From Brooklawnia propionicigenes (GTDB taxonomy: Bacteria > Actinomycetota > Actinomycetes > Propionibacteriales > Propionibacteriaceae): a DNA stretch of 64,000 nt. The DNA lies in assembly GCF_030297015.1 (NCBI RefSeq), contig NZ_AP028056.1, positions 2,180,939-2,244,938 on the forward strand. The letters run 5' to 3'. The position numbers were made by a program, and so were the translations under genes. The notes beneath the pieces were generated by a model. It saw nothing but the letters and a program-made list of their open reading frames with translations, was not told the origin of the DNA and made no database searches. Positions 52,512 to 59,578 of this stretch are shown one piece after another; positions within the stretch are counted from its first letter, which is position 1, and each line of letters opens with the position of its first letter.

Positions 52512-53585
52512 CTAGTGTCGCGTTTCTGAAGTTGGTTTATGGTTCGCTTTCATGAGGATCTCGTCGGCGGTTTTGGTCCAGACGAAGGCGTGTTTGCGGT
52601 CGTTCCAGCCGGTGATGAATTGCCGGATCTTCGCGTTGAGGTCTTTCACGCTCGTGAACACGCCCCGCCGGATGGCCTGCTTGTCGATGATCGAGAACCA
52701 AACCTCGACGAGGTTCAGCCACGACCCCGAGGTCGGGGTGAAGTGCACGTGGAACCGCGGGTGCTTGTCGAGCCAGTCCTTCACCTCGGGGGTCTTGTGA
52801 GTGGCGTAGTTGTCCATCACCAGGTGCAGCTCCGGCTCCGGGTATGCCCGATCCAGCTGACGCAAGAAGGACAGGAACTCCTGTCGACGGTGCTTCGGTT
52901 TGACCGCCCCGGTGACGTGCCCGGTCGCGATCTCCAACGCCGCGAACAGCGTCGTCGTGCCATGCCGCTTGTAATCGTGCGTGCGCTTCTCAACATCCCC
53001 GATCCGCATCGGCAGCATCGGCGCGGTCCGGTCCAGCGCCTGGATCTGGCTCTTCTCATCCACACACAACACGATCGCGTTCTCCGGCGGCGCCAGATAC
53101 AAGCCCACGACATCAGTGACCTTCCCGACCAGCTCCGGATCCGTGGAGAACTTAAACGTCTCGCTCCGCCAAGGCTGCACCCCGTACTTCCGCCACGCCC
53201 GCGCAACCGTCGCGTTCCCGATCTTCAGATGCCCTGCCAGCAGCCGCGACGACCAATGCGTCACCCCATACTTCTTCGGCGGCACCGTCAACGTCGCCGT
53301 GATGATCCGCTCGTCATCGACACGCTTGGGCCTGCCCGCACGCGGCGCGTCGGCCAGCCCCGCAAGCCCAGCCTCGATATACCGGTTCCGCCACTTCCAC
53401 ACCGAGACCGTCGTCGTACCCACCTCGGACGCGATCCGCGCGTTCGCGATCCCCTCAGCAGCCAACAAAACGATCCGAGCCCGCACCGCCAACCCGGCCC
53501 GGATCGTCGTCGACCGCGTCCACGACACCAACTCGTCCCGGTCACCATCACGCAACACCAATGCCGGAGCAGGAGAATTCGCCAT
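52512..53585 (-). CDS. IS630-family transposase
   Basis: A 357-aa protein: two N-terminal helix-turn-helix units (VRARIVLLAAEGIANARIASEVGTTTVSVWKWRNRY; DERIITATLTVPPKKYGVTHWSSRLLAGHL) and the DDE core IVLCVDEKSQIQALDR, LHLVMDNYATHKT, SGSWLNLVEVWFSIIDKQAIRRG. I chose ATG 53585 with GGGAG upstream; an in-frame ATG 9 codons earlier is possible. The stop codon TAG is made of the target TA plus the first flanking base, so the element itself ends in-frame at CAC. Confidence 0.93.
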   Translation of the reverse strand: MANSPAPALVLRDGDRDELVSWTRSTTIRAGLAVRARIVLLAAEGIANARIASEVGTTTVSVWKWRNRYIEAGLAGLADAPRAGRPKRVDDERIITATLTVPPKKYGVTHWSSRLLAGHLKIGNATVARAWRKYGVQPWRSETFKFSTDPELVGKVTDVVGLYLAPPENAIVLCVDEKSQIQALDRTAPMLPMRIGDVEKRTHDYKRHGTTTLFAALEIATGHVTGAVKPKHRRQEFLSFLRQLDRAYPEPELHLVMDNYATHKTPEVKDWLDKHPRFHVHFTPTSGSWLNLVEVWFSIIDKQAIRRGVFTSVKDLNAKIRQFITGWNDRKHAFVWTKTADEILMKANHKPTSETRH

Positions 53586-53638
53586 AACCCATTCTCCCAA
53601 ACCACCAACCATTTATGAACTAACGAAACGCGACACTA
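52513..53638 (-). mobile_element. IS630-family insertion sequence
   Basis: Terminal inverted repeats GTGTCGCGTTTC (52515-52526) and GAAACGCGACAC (53625-53636) are flanked by TA at 52513-52514 and 53637-53638, the TA duplication expected for the IS630/Tc1 group. The repeat extends to CTAG on both sides because the target was C-TA-G. Confidence 0.93.
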
Positions 53639-53854
53639 GCAGCGCATTGCTAGTGGGGCGGGATCGCCGGGATGAGTTCCGTGCCGACTGCCTGCGTGGC
53701 ACGATCCACCGCTGGGAGGGTTGGATTCTTGGGTGGACGTGGACGAAGCTGATCGTGAGGATCGGCCCGGTCACCAAGCCGACGACAACACCTCCCCTCC
53801 AGAACCCGCGACGCAGGTCGGCGCTGGCGAGGTTTGCGGAGGCCGGATAGGCGC
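53639..53854. other. No gene recognised right of the IS630 element
   Basis: Frames here are short and unlike known proteins. CTAGCA/TGCTAG (53636-53653) forms a small palindrome across the IS border. Confidence 0.4.
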
Positions 53855-54110
53855 GGATGCGAACCGACAGCCTCGACCAGAAAAACGGGGACGCTCGGAT
53901 CCGGCTGAATAGCGCAGGCCCGCCCTGAGTACGTCAGATCCAGGGACCAGCGCGCCACCGAGGCGCGCATCTTGGCCCACGCGGAAAGCGCACGGCCTCC
54001 GACTCATGCGATCCGCGTGCGGCCAACCCGTAGCTGCCGACCTTCCCGCGATTCGCACAACCCGCGTTGGCGTTACCGCGTCGTCGTCGGCCGCGGCCAC
54101 CGAACCGAGG
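53855..54110 (+). pseudogene. Decayed second copy of the relaxase-linked coiled-coil gene
   Basis: DNA and broken frames here resemble the 3' end of the gene at 46,469-47,317: RMRTDSLDQKNGDARIR corresponds to RIRAEGLDQQSADG, DQRATEARILAHAESARPP to DQRATQARILADEGNALPP, and WRYRVVVGRG to YYRIVGDRG. At DNA level GACCAGCGCGCCACC closely matches GACCAACGCGCCACC in the intact gene. No relaxase precedes this copy; the IS630 element lies between it and the methylase genes. Confidence 0.6.
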
Positions 54111-54167
54111 CCGGGCCATGGGCTGGCCGTGTCCCCTGCGCGAAATGAGAAGGTCCGGGCCTGCAGG

Positions 54168-54491
54168 TCACGACAAGATGCTTGGCCGCGCGAGGCGATA
54201 AGCGGACGTGACCGGTGACCATCCGTGCCCCGCAATCCTCAACGGCCACTCTGGGGCCGCGTCCGCAGCCTCCATCCGTGGCTCCAGAAGCTCCGACCAC
54301 CGCTCGATGGCGATACTTACGTCCCTTTCGACCACCCACGTTCGCCTCGACTTTGCCCAGTGCCTCGTTCTCCAGGAGGTGGGCGGCCCTCCCCTGGGCA
54401 ACAACGAGTACCGCAGGGCTTCGAGCTGCGATGCATTGTGCTTGGTAGATCTGGACGGCATCGACCTCCAGGTCACGTCAATGGTCATCAC
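54168..54491 (-). CDS. Doubtful small hypothetical protein after the resolvase
   Basis: A 107-codon frame beginning ATGATG 15 bp after the resolvase stop, with a weak AAGAGAG upstream. Its third-position GC content is high but the protein (TWRSMPSRSTKHNASQLEALRY) resembles nothing I know. Could be a real coupled gene or chance. Confidence 0.3.
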   Translation of the reverse strand: MMTIDVTWRSMPSRSTKHNASQLEALRYSLLPRGGPPTSWRTRHWAKSRRTWVVERDVSIAIERWSELLEPRMEAADAAPEWPLRIAGHGWSPVTSAYRLARPSILS

Positions 54492-54506
54492 GACTCTCTT
54501 CGTCGC

Positions 54507-55082
54507 TCACGACTGCGCGCCCCCTGCGCGCTCGACCGCGCGGTAGACCGTGGACCGCGCCACCCCGAACAGCTCGGCCAGCTCGGCTGTTGTGTGCCCG
54601 CCCGAGCGGTACAGGTCGACCAGGTGCCTCTCCTGCACGCCGGACAGCTTCGGCTTCTTACCCCGCAGCTTGCCGTTCGCCTTGGCGACCTGCATCCCCT
54701 CGCGCGTGCGCATCTTGATCAGGTCGGCCTCGAACTCGGCGAACGTCGCGAGGATGTTGAACATCATCTTGCCCATCGGGTCCGTCGGGTCGTAGGCGCT
54801 GGCCCCGAGCCGAAGGGTGACGCCCTCGGCCGCCAGCTCGTCGGCGATGTCCTTGGCGTCCCTGATCGACCGGGCCAGCCGGTCGAGCTTCGTCACCACC
54901 AGCTCGTCTCCCGGGCGCACCGCCGCGAGGGCCTTCTCCAAGCCCGGGCGCGACCGGTTCGTCCCTGCCAGCCCCTTGTCGACGTGGATGTGCCTGGCGT
55001 CGACGCCGAGGCCCACCAGCGCGTCACGCTGGGCGGTGAGGTCCTGCTCGGCGGTGCTGACTCGCGCGTAACCGATCTTCAT
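54507..55082 (-). CDS. Serine recombinase (resolvase/invertase family)
   Basis: A 191-aa small serine recombinase: MKIGYARVSTAEQDLTAQRDAL (catalytic Ser in RVST), GDELVVTKLDRLARSIRDAKDIADEL, MMFNILATFAEFEADLIKMRTREGM and a C-terminal helix-turn-helix GHTTAELAELFGVARSTVYRAVERA. Length and layout match Tn3-type resolvases and invertases. It likely acts at inverted motifs just upstream (55,099-55,199). Not a large serine integrase, so it does not explain the tRNA insertion. Confidence 0.94.
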   Translation of the reverse strand: MKIGYARVSTAEQDLTAQRDALVGLGVDARHIHVDKGLAGTNRSRPGLEKALAAVRPGDELVVTKLDRLARSIRDAKDIADELAAEGVTLRLGASAYDPTDPMGKMMFNILATFAEFEADLIKMRTREGMQVAKANGKLRGKKPKLSGVQERHLVDLYRSGGHTTAELAELFGVARSTVYRAVERAGGAQS

Positions 55083-55098
55083 GGCCCGAGCGTACCGT

Positions 55099-55199
55099 AA
55101 GGGGTCCCTTCACCGGGCAGTGTTGCGGGCGGGTCTTGCGGGACACCCGGAACCGCTGGATCTCGTCGCTGGGGTGCGCCCGCGAGAGTGTCCCGCAAG
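55099..55199. promoter_or_regulatory. Candidate res site upstream of the resolvase
   Basis: AAGGG-GT-CCCTT (55099-55110) lies 17 bp before the resolvase start. CTTGCGGGACAC (55135-55146) and its perfect complement GTGTCCCGCAAG (55188-55199) follow, with 41 bp between them. The placement fits a multi-site res with promoter overlap; binding is inferred. Confidence 0.5.
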
Positions 55200-55257
55200 C
55201 CGGTCGGCTAACGGCCGCGCATTGCTGAGCATCCATCGTCTCTGCGAGGCTTCTAGG

Positions 55258-55996
55258 GTGGCTATCAACAACTGGTGGGACTCAGATCCCGAGGAGTGCT
55301 ATTGGATGGAGATCCGTCAGGAGCCGCGAGGCCTCGGCGAGTACCTTCGTACACCGGTGGCGGCAGCAGGCGGTAAACCCTCCTGGTCGTACGAGCTGAC
55401 CACATACGTGCGACCGGGTGACCGAATCTTCCACTGGCACAAGACGCCGGCCGGTGAGCCCGGCATCATCGGCTGGTCCGAGGCCCTCGGGCCTCTGCCC
55501 TGCAGCGCTGGTTCCCATTATGTTCGCGCAGCGTGATGTGGCGCGCAGTCGAGAAGGGCGAGCAGCGGACCCGGCTCCGCGCCGGGAGAGCGGCCAAGGC
55601 TACATCGCCGACGCTACGCTGAGAGCAGCTATTGAGCAGCATGCTGTCGAGCGGGCCATCTCTCACTACAAGGATTACGGTGCCACGAGCATTGAGGAGC
55701 TCGGAAAGCCGTACGACCTCAAAGTGGTGGTTGGTGGCGTCGAACGCCATGTCGAGGTCAAGGGTTCCTCCGGCACGGGAGTCGAGTCGGTGCAGCTGAC
55801 CCAAGGCGAGGTCGACCACGCCAACAGCTATCGGCCGACGGACCTTTTCATAGTCGACGGAATCATCGTCCGGAGAGAACCGGGTGGCGGGGTGACGGCT
55901 GTGGGAGGGAGCGTCCGGTTGTGGGCCGACTGGGCCCCGGCGGCTCGTTCACTGCGCCCAACGCACCTGCGGTACAGTCTTCCCTTGGAGACGTAG
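55258..55996 (+). pseudogene. Broken EVE-DUF3883 restriction-type gene
   Basis: From GTG 55258 the first frame encodes an EVE-domain start (INNWWDSDPEECYWMEI, LTTYVRPGDRIFHWH, IIGWSEALGPLP) and stops at 55,536. From about 55,590 the next frame encodes a DUF3883 module: GYIADATLRAAIEQHAVERAISHYKDYGATSIEELGKPYDLKV, HVEVKGSSG and QLTQGEVDHANSY, to 55,996. The region that should connect the two domains is much shorter than expected, so a deletion plus frameshift is likely. EVE domains read modified bases and DUF3883 has a PD-(D/E)xK-like EVKG motif, suggesting a former modification-dependent nuclease. Confidence 0.7.
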
Positions 55997-56356
55997 AGCA
56001 TCAGGCTCGACGGTTTGCGCAGGTCCACAGGTCGAGCTTCTAGTCTTGCGTTGGCGCTGTTGGTGTTCCGCCCGTTTTCGAGTGCGGATTCACGGTGGCG
56101 AGGCGAAGAGTCTTGATGAGGCCGAGGTGGGAGCCACCTAGCGAGAAGGTCGTTACGCGACTTCGGTCGCGCGAGCGCCGACAATGAGGGCGACCTGGTG
56201 CGGGAGCGAACTGCGCTGACGGCGGACCGCGAACCCACGGGAACTGCCGTGGGGGCAGAGACCATCGCGTGCGTCCGCTCGGCTCTGACGCGAGTGCACC
56301 TGCGGCATGTTCAATAGTCCAAGTTCCGAGAGGCTGGGACGGAGAAGGAGCGGTCG
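55997..56356. other. 360-bp gap holding three small hairpins
   Basis: No credible gene. Perfect stems: AGGTGG/CCACCT (56125-56139), CGCGAC/GTCGCG capped by TTCG (56156-56171) and CCCACGG/CCGTGGG (56234-56253). A structured RNA or decayed DNA are both possible. Confidence 0.5.
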
Positions 56357-57214
56357 CTACTCTAGGTCGAAATCTCGATATCTCTCCCCCTCGTCGTCGA
56401 TCCAATGGACGCGGAGCTTCTCATCACCACGGGACTGCAGTAACAGCGTGTAAGGGATTCGCCTCGAACCACCAGACTGGATTGTGACGGGCGCTTGCGG
56501 CGCGACGAGATGCATCGCTGCGCCCTCCGGAATCGTCTCGAATGTGACCTGCTCCGCATCTGCGCCACCGCGGTTGGTAACCTCGGCCCAACGTCGAGTG
56601 GTGTACTTCGGAGTGCCGTTCTGCTGGATGCCCGAGACTTCACGTTCCTGCCTCGGCTGGACCAGGAGGTCGACGCCCTTACGGTCGGTCTGGGCAGGTG
56701 CGGATGAGAGCTCGAGGCCAGTGAGATCGTGCTCGAGGGTTCGCCAGACCAAGACTGTGAGTTCTTCCGTGTTGCTGAATTCTCCAAGGATCCCCTTCTC
56801 CTGCATCAACTTTCGGAAGTCGCGAAGTGCTTGGAGCTGATCAATATCTACGTCGTTAGGTAGGGGAGCGGTCGAGAACAGCATGTGGACGGGCTTGCCT
56901 TGTTCTTGCGCACGGTCCACTTCCTCGGCGGTCCCTGACACGGCGGAGGGCGTGGGTGACCCGAGCCGGCCGCCGAACAGCGCGAATACGACATCCGAGT
57001 CGTCCACGCCCTGGGCGTTTATGAGTTCTTGGGGATGTCCACCCTGTACGGGCACCGACGCCGTTTCCCACCGCCACGGCACTAGCACGACGCCCCTATT
57101 GCGGGCATTGGCGTCATTCCAACTATGGATTGCCTTTTCGACCGCGTCCCGAGCATCTGGTACATCCGAGGGAGACGCGATCATGACGCGGAGGACAGTT
57201 GCTGAAAACACCAT
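56357..57214 (-). CDS. DUF4062-domain protein
   Basis: A 285-aa protein with an N-terminal DUF4062 domain (residues 1-115): TVLRVMIASPSDVPDARDAVEKAIHSWND, DDSDVVFALFGGRLGSPTP, GTAEEVDRAQEQGKPVHMLF. DUF4062 is distantly TIR/SEFIR-like and often forms the sensor part of larger signalling proteins. Here it is followed by a helical stretch and a C-terminal beta-sandwich (EVTNRGGADAEQVTFETIPEGAAMHLVAP). No nucleotide-binding or effector domain is attached. It follows the NYN gene on the same strand by 125 bp. Confidence 0.82.
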   Translation of the reverse strand: MVFSATVLRVMIASPSDVPDARDAVEKAIHSWNDANARNRGVVLVPWRWETASVPVQGGHPQELINAQGVDDSDVVFALFGGRLGSPTPSAVSGTAEEVDRAQEQGKPVHMLFSTAPLPNDVDIDQLQALRDFRKLMQEKGILGEFSNTEELTVLVWRTLEHDLTGLELSSAPAQTDRKGVDLLVQPRQEREVSGIQQNGTPKYTTRRWAEVTNRGGADAEQVTFETIPEGAAMHLVAPQAPVTIQSGGSRRIPYTLLLQSRGDEKLRVHWIDDEGERYRDFDLE

Positions 57215-57339
57215 GCCCTCAGGCTAGAAGATGGCTCCGACAGATGGACGGCCCCGCGCCACAGACAACATCCGTCAAACGGATGCTGGGGGCAGGAACG
57301 CGCGTGGCGTCGCAGTTGAGGCTGCGGATAGCTACGCGA

Positions 57340-58281
57340 TCAGTTGGCCGAAATTTCCTGAACAGGGACACCCGGGCTCAATGTGACCTGATCTGTGGTC
57401 GGGAGCCCCGAAGTTGGGATGCTCGCGTCGGTGCCCGTGCTCGCAAGCCTTCGCACAACAGTGACGAACACGCCGCGAACTGTGCGCATTTCATCGCTCG
57501 AGAATCTAGTTCCCCCGAGGGCCGCAGCGGTGGCGGCGATGAGGCAACGGTCGTACTCGACAGGCACACGCTGGTCGAGTACGAAGTGCGCCTCCAATTG
57601 TTGAAGATCGCGACGGCTCAAGGGGCTCAGGATTGTCAACGACACGCGATCTGCTGCGGACTCCAACGATTCCCCGTCGATGCTATCGACGGCCACCTGC
57701 GGAGCGGTGGCACGCCCCTGGGCCAAGTCGATTCGGCCGCGCACCTGCTCAAGGGAGGCTTGGAACCACGATGTGTCAATCGCCGAGAAGGAATCGGACT
57801 CCATGCGGAGAGCGTTACTTACGTTGTGCGCTGTATCGCCTGCTCCCCACAGATGCACTCTCAGTCCGTAGGACTGCGCCAACTGGACGCCCACCCGAAT
57901 GTCTTCATCGCCCGACAGGACGACTGCGTCTGTGACGGCGCGGTTGCGTGCCAAGTCGATGAGATCGGTCACGATCAGCGAGTCCACACCCTTCTGCTGG
58001 CCAACGCTATTGAGGACGCCGAGGCGGAGTTTGAGCCCCGGCTGCAATGCCAGTTCAGACTGCTCGAGCGACAGTTGAGGTCCCGGCATGGCATCGTACC
58101 AGTAGATCCGCAGCAATTGCACATCACCGCACAGTGTTCCTGCTTGTGTGTGAAGTTCTTGCACCGCCGTGCCTGTGTCGCGCAACCTTAGGTCTTTGCG
58201 AGGAAGCACGACTCCGAACGCCGCCTCAGACCCACCGGCGAAAAAGTACCCGGCGTCCACTAGAAGCGCAAAGCGGTCCAT
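57340..58281 (-). CDS. NYN-domain putative ribonuclease
   Basis: A 313-aa protein with a LabA-like NYN (PIN-type) domain, residues 1-170: FALLVDAGYFF (Asp8), LRIYWYDAMP, KGVDSLIVTDLIDLA and AVVLSGDEDIRVGV supply the acidic metal cluster. The C-terminal half (LTILSPLSRRDLQQLEAHFVLDQRVPVEYDRCLIAATAAALG) is helical and unfamiliar. ATG 58281 has GGAGG 5 nt upstream. NYN proteins cleave RNA; next to DUF4062 and EVE-type genes a defence role is plausible. Confidence 0.85.
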   Translation of the reverse strand: MDRFALLVDAGYFFAGGSEAAFGVVLPRKDLRLRDTGTAVQELHTQAGTLCGDVQLLRIYWYDAMPGPQLSLEQSELALQPGLKLRLGVLNSVGQQKGVDSLIVTDLIDLARNRAVTDAVVLSGDEDIRVGVQLAQSYGLRVHLWGAGDTAHNVSNALRMESDSFSAIDTSWFQASLEQVRGRIDLAQGRATAPQVAVDSIDGESLESAADRVSLTILSPLSRRDLQQLEAHFVLDQRVPVEYDRCLIAATAAALGGTRFSSDEMRTVRGVFVTVVRRLASTGTDASIPTSGLPTTDQVTLSPGVPVQEISAN

Positions 58282-58333
58282 CGTTCCTCCGAACTGCTGC
58301 CGCCCGCGGGGCGGAATAACCTTCTGGCAAAAT

Positions 58334-58354
58334 AAAAGCCCCTTTCGGGGCTTT
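58334..58354. terminator. Rho-independent terminator
   Basis: AAAGCCCC-TTTC-GGGGCTTT with T-rich flanks on both strands (CTTTTATTTTG on the minus strand). It lies 53 bp upstream of the NYN start, so it either ends transcripts from the right or, if inside the leader, works as an attenuator. Confidence 0.75.
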
Positions 58355-58531
58355 ATATAGGCGCCAAATCCAAACAACTCATAGTGGTTCGACGCGACTG
58401 CTCCACAGTACCTCGCGACTCAGGGAAGCGCAACCTGCCTGTCGACGAGACTCATACATAGTCCCCGCGAGTGAGGGGGCCGTGCCTCATACAGTTTCCT
58501 CCGCGAAGCTTGGGTCGGCCACGATGGGGTG

Positions 58532-59001
58532 TGAGTGTGAGGGATCTGTCGTTGTCGGCTCGGGTTGAGGTCACGAGAGTTGCGCCACGGCGTGCGCGCA
58601 TGCGGCGAAGAAGGCCAAGGGCCGGATCGTGGACCAGGTCGTGGAGGCTACGGGCTGAAACCGGGACCATACCCCTCAATAACTGAAGGCGCGTTTGGTG
58701 CAGCCGAAAGGCCGTGCGCAGGCAACGGTGACGGTAATCGACCGGCGACGTACCAAACCCTGTCAGTACTACTACGACGCGTTGAAAACGTTGCAGCAGG
58801 TGTGGGCCACCGGTGGTGGGGTCTGCGGGCAAATACCTGGCCGCGTCGATGAGTGAGTGGCCGGACGCGATGGAGGCTGAAAGGTCACTGGTACTCGACG
58901 AATGCCGCTACGACCAGCAGGTACGCTGCGAACTGGAGAAGATGTCACCGGCCACGATCGACCGTTACTCTGCCGCTGCCCCCGACTCCGATCTGAGCTG
59001 A
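58532..59001 (+). pseudogene. Transposase remnant with several frameshifts
   Basis: Joining frames gives LSLSARVEVTR, then AAKKAKGRIVDQVVEATG, then KARLVQPKGRAQATVTVIDRRRTKPCQYYYDALKTLQQVWATGGGVCG, then GKYLAASMSEWPDAMEAERS and CELEKMSPATIDRYSAAAPDSDL. This is the DNA-binding N-terminal part of an integrase-type transposase I recognise from actinobacterial IS elements; the catalytic DDE part is absent. Stops and shifts make it clearly dead. Confidence 0.65.
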
Positions 59002-59104
59002 GGGGAAGACCGCCACCAGGCCAGCCTGGCGCGAGCTTGTCAGCCGCTTTGCAGCATCGCAGGTCGAGTTCGCCCGCCCAGGGCTTCGTGTCGATCTTCG
59101 ACCG

Positions 59105-59578
59105 TCAGTCCGGATCTGTACGAACGTCGGAAAACAATCCTAGGGGTGGGGCTGTGTACGGCAGGGGGTCGGTGACGCTGGCACTGTCGGTGGAGTGCGC
59201 GAAGGGTCCGGTCGGACTCAGCAGAACACTGAGGTGGTAGTCGGCGTGGTCGCGGAGCCAGGTGCTGATGCCGGTGGCGGGGTCGAGTCGGTGGTGTTCC
59301 CAGGATCGCCACATGGCTTCGAGGCGGATGACGGCTTCGGCGGATTCCCACCAGCGGGCTGACCAGCGGTATTCGGCTCGTCCGGCTTCGCCGACGTTGC
59401 GGCGGAAGACGGGGCAGACGAATTCTCGGACGAATTCGTCGGTGCTGCCGAAGTACAGCTCCGGGGGCGCATCATTGCCGGTCTCGCCCATTGCTCCAGG
59501 AGTGTCTTCTGATTGCGGGGTGGTGGGATCGTCTGTGGGCCACTCGGTGTTGGTGGTCCAGTCGGGGATGTCGGTCAT
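59105..59578 (-). CDS. DUF4913 family protein
   Basis: A 157-aa protein with an acidic disordered N-terminus and the DUF4913 core at about residues 40-125: YFGSTDEFVREFVCPVFRRNV, YRWSARWWESAEAVIRLEAMWRSWEHHRLDPATGISTWLRDHADYHL. The family is regularly found right after TraG-type coupling proteins in actinobacterial conjugative elements, but its role is unknown. Its ATG overlaps the coupling-protein stop (ATGA). Confidence 0.88.
   Translation of the reverse strand: MTDIPDWTTNTEWPTDDPTTPQSEDTPGAMGETGNDAPPELYFGSTDEFVREFVCPVFRRNVGEAGRAEYRWSARWWESAEAVIRLEAMWRSWEHHRLDPATGISTWLRDHADYHLSVLLSPTGPFAHSTDSASVTDPLPYTAPPLGLFSDVRTDPD

Noticed and set aside
48308-53638. Composite transposon carrying the ParB-like and methylase genes
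   Set aside because: The two flanking ISs belong to different families (ISAs1 and IS630) with their own target duplications, so they cannot move the interval together.
54507-55082. The serine recombinase as the integrase of the element
   Set aside because: It is a small resolvase/invertase without the large C-terminal domain of serine integrases, and tRNA-targeted insertion is normally done by tyrosine integrases.
54225-55100. 291-codon plus-strand frame over the resolvase
   Set aside because: Antisense to a resolvase with all catalytic motifs; no family resemblance.
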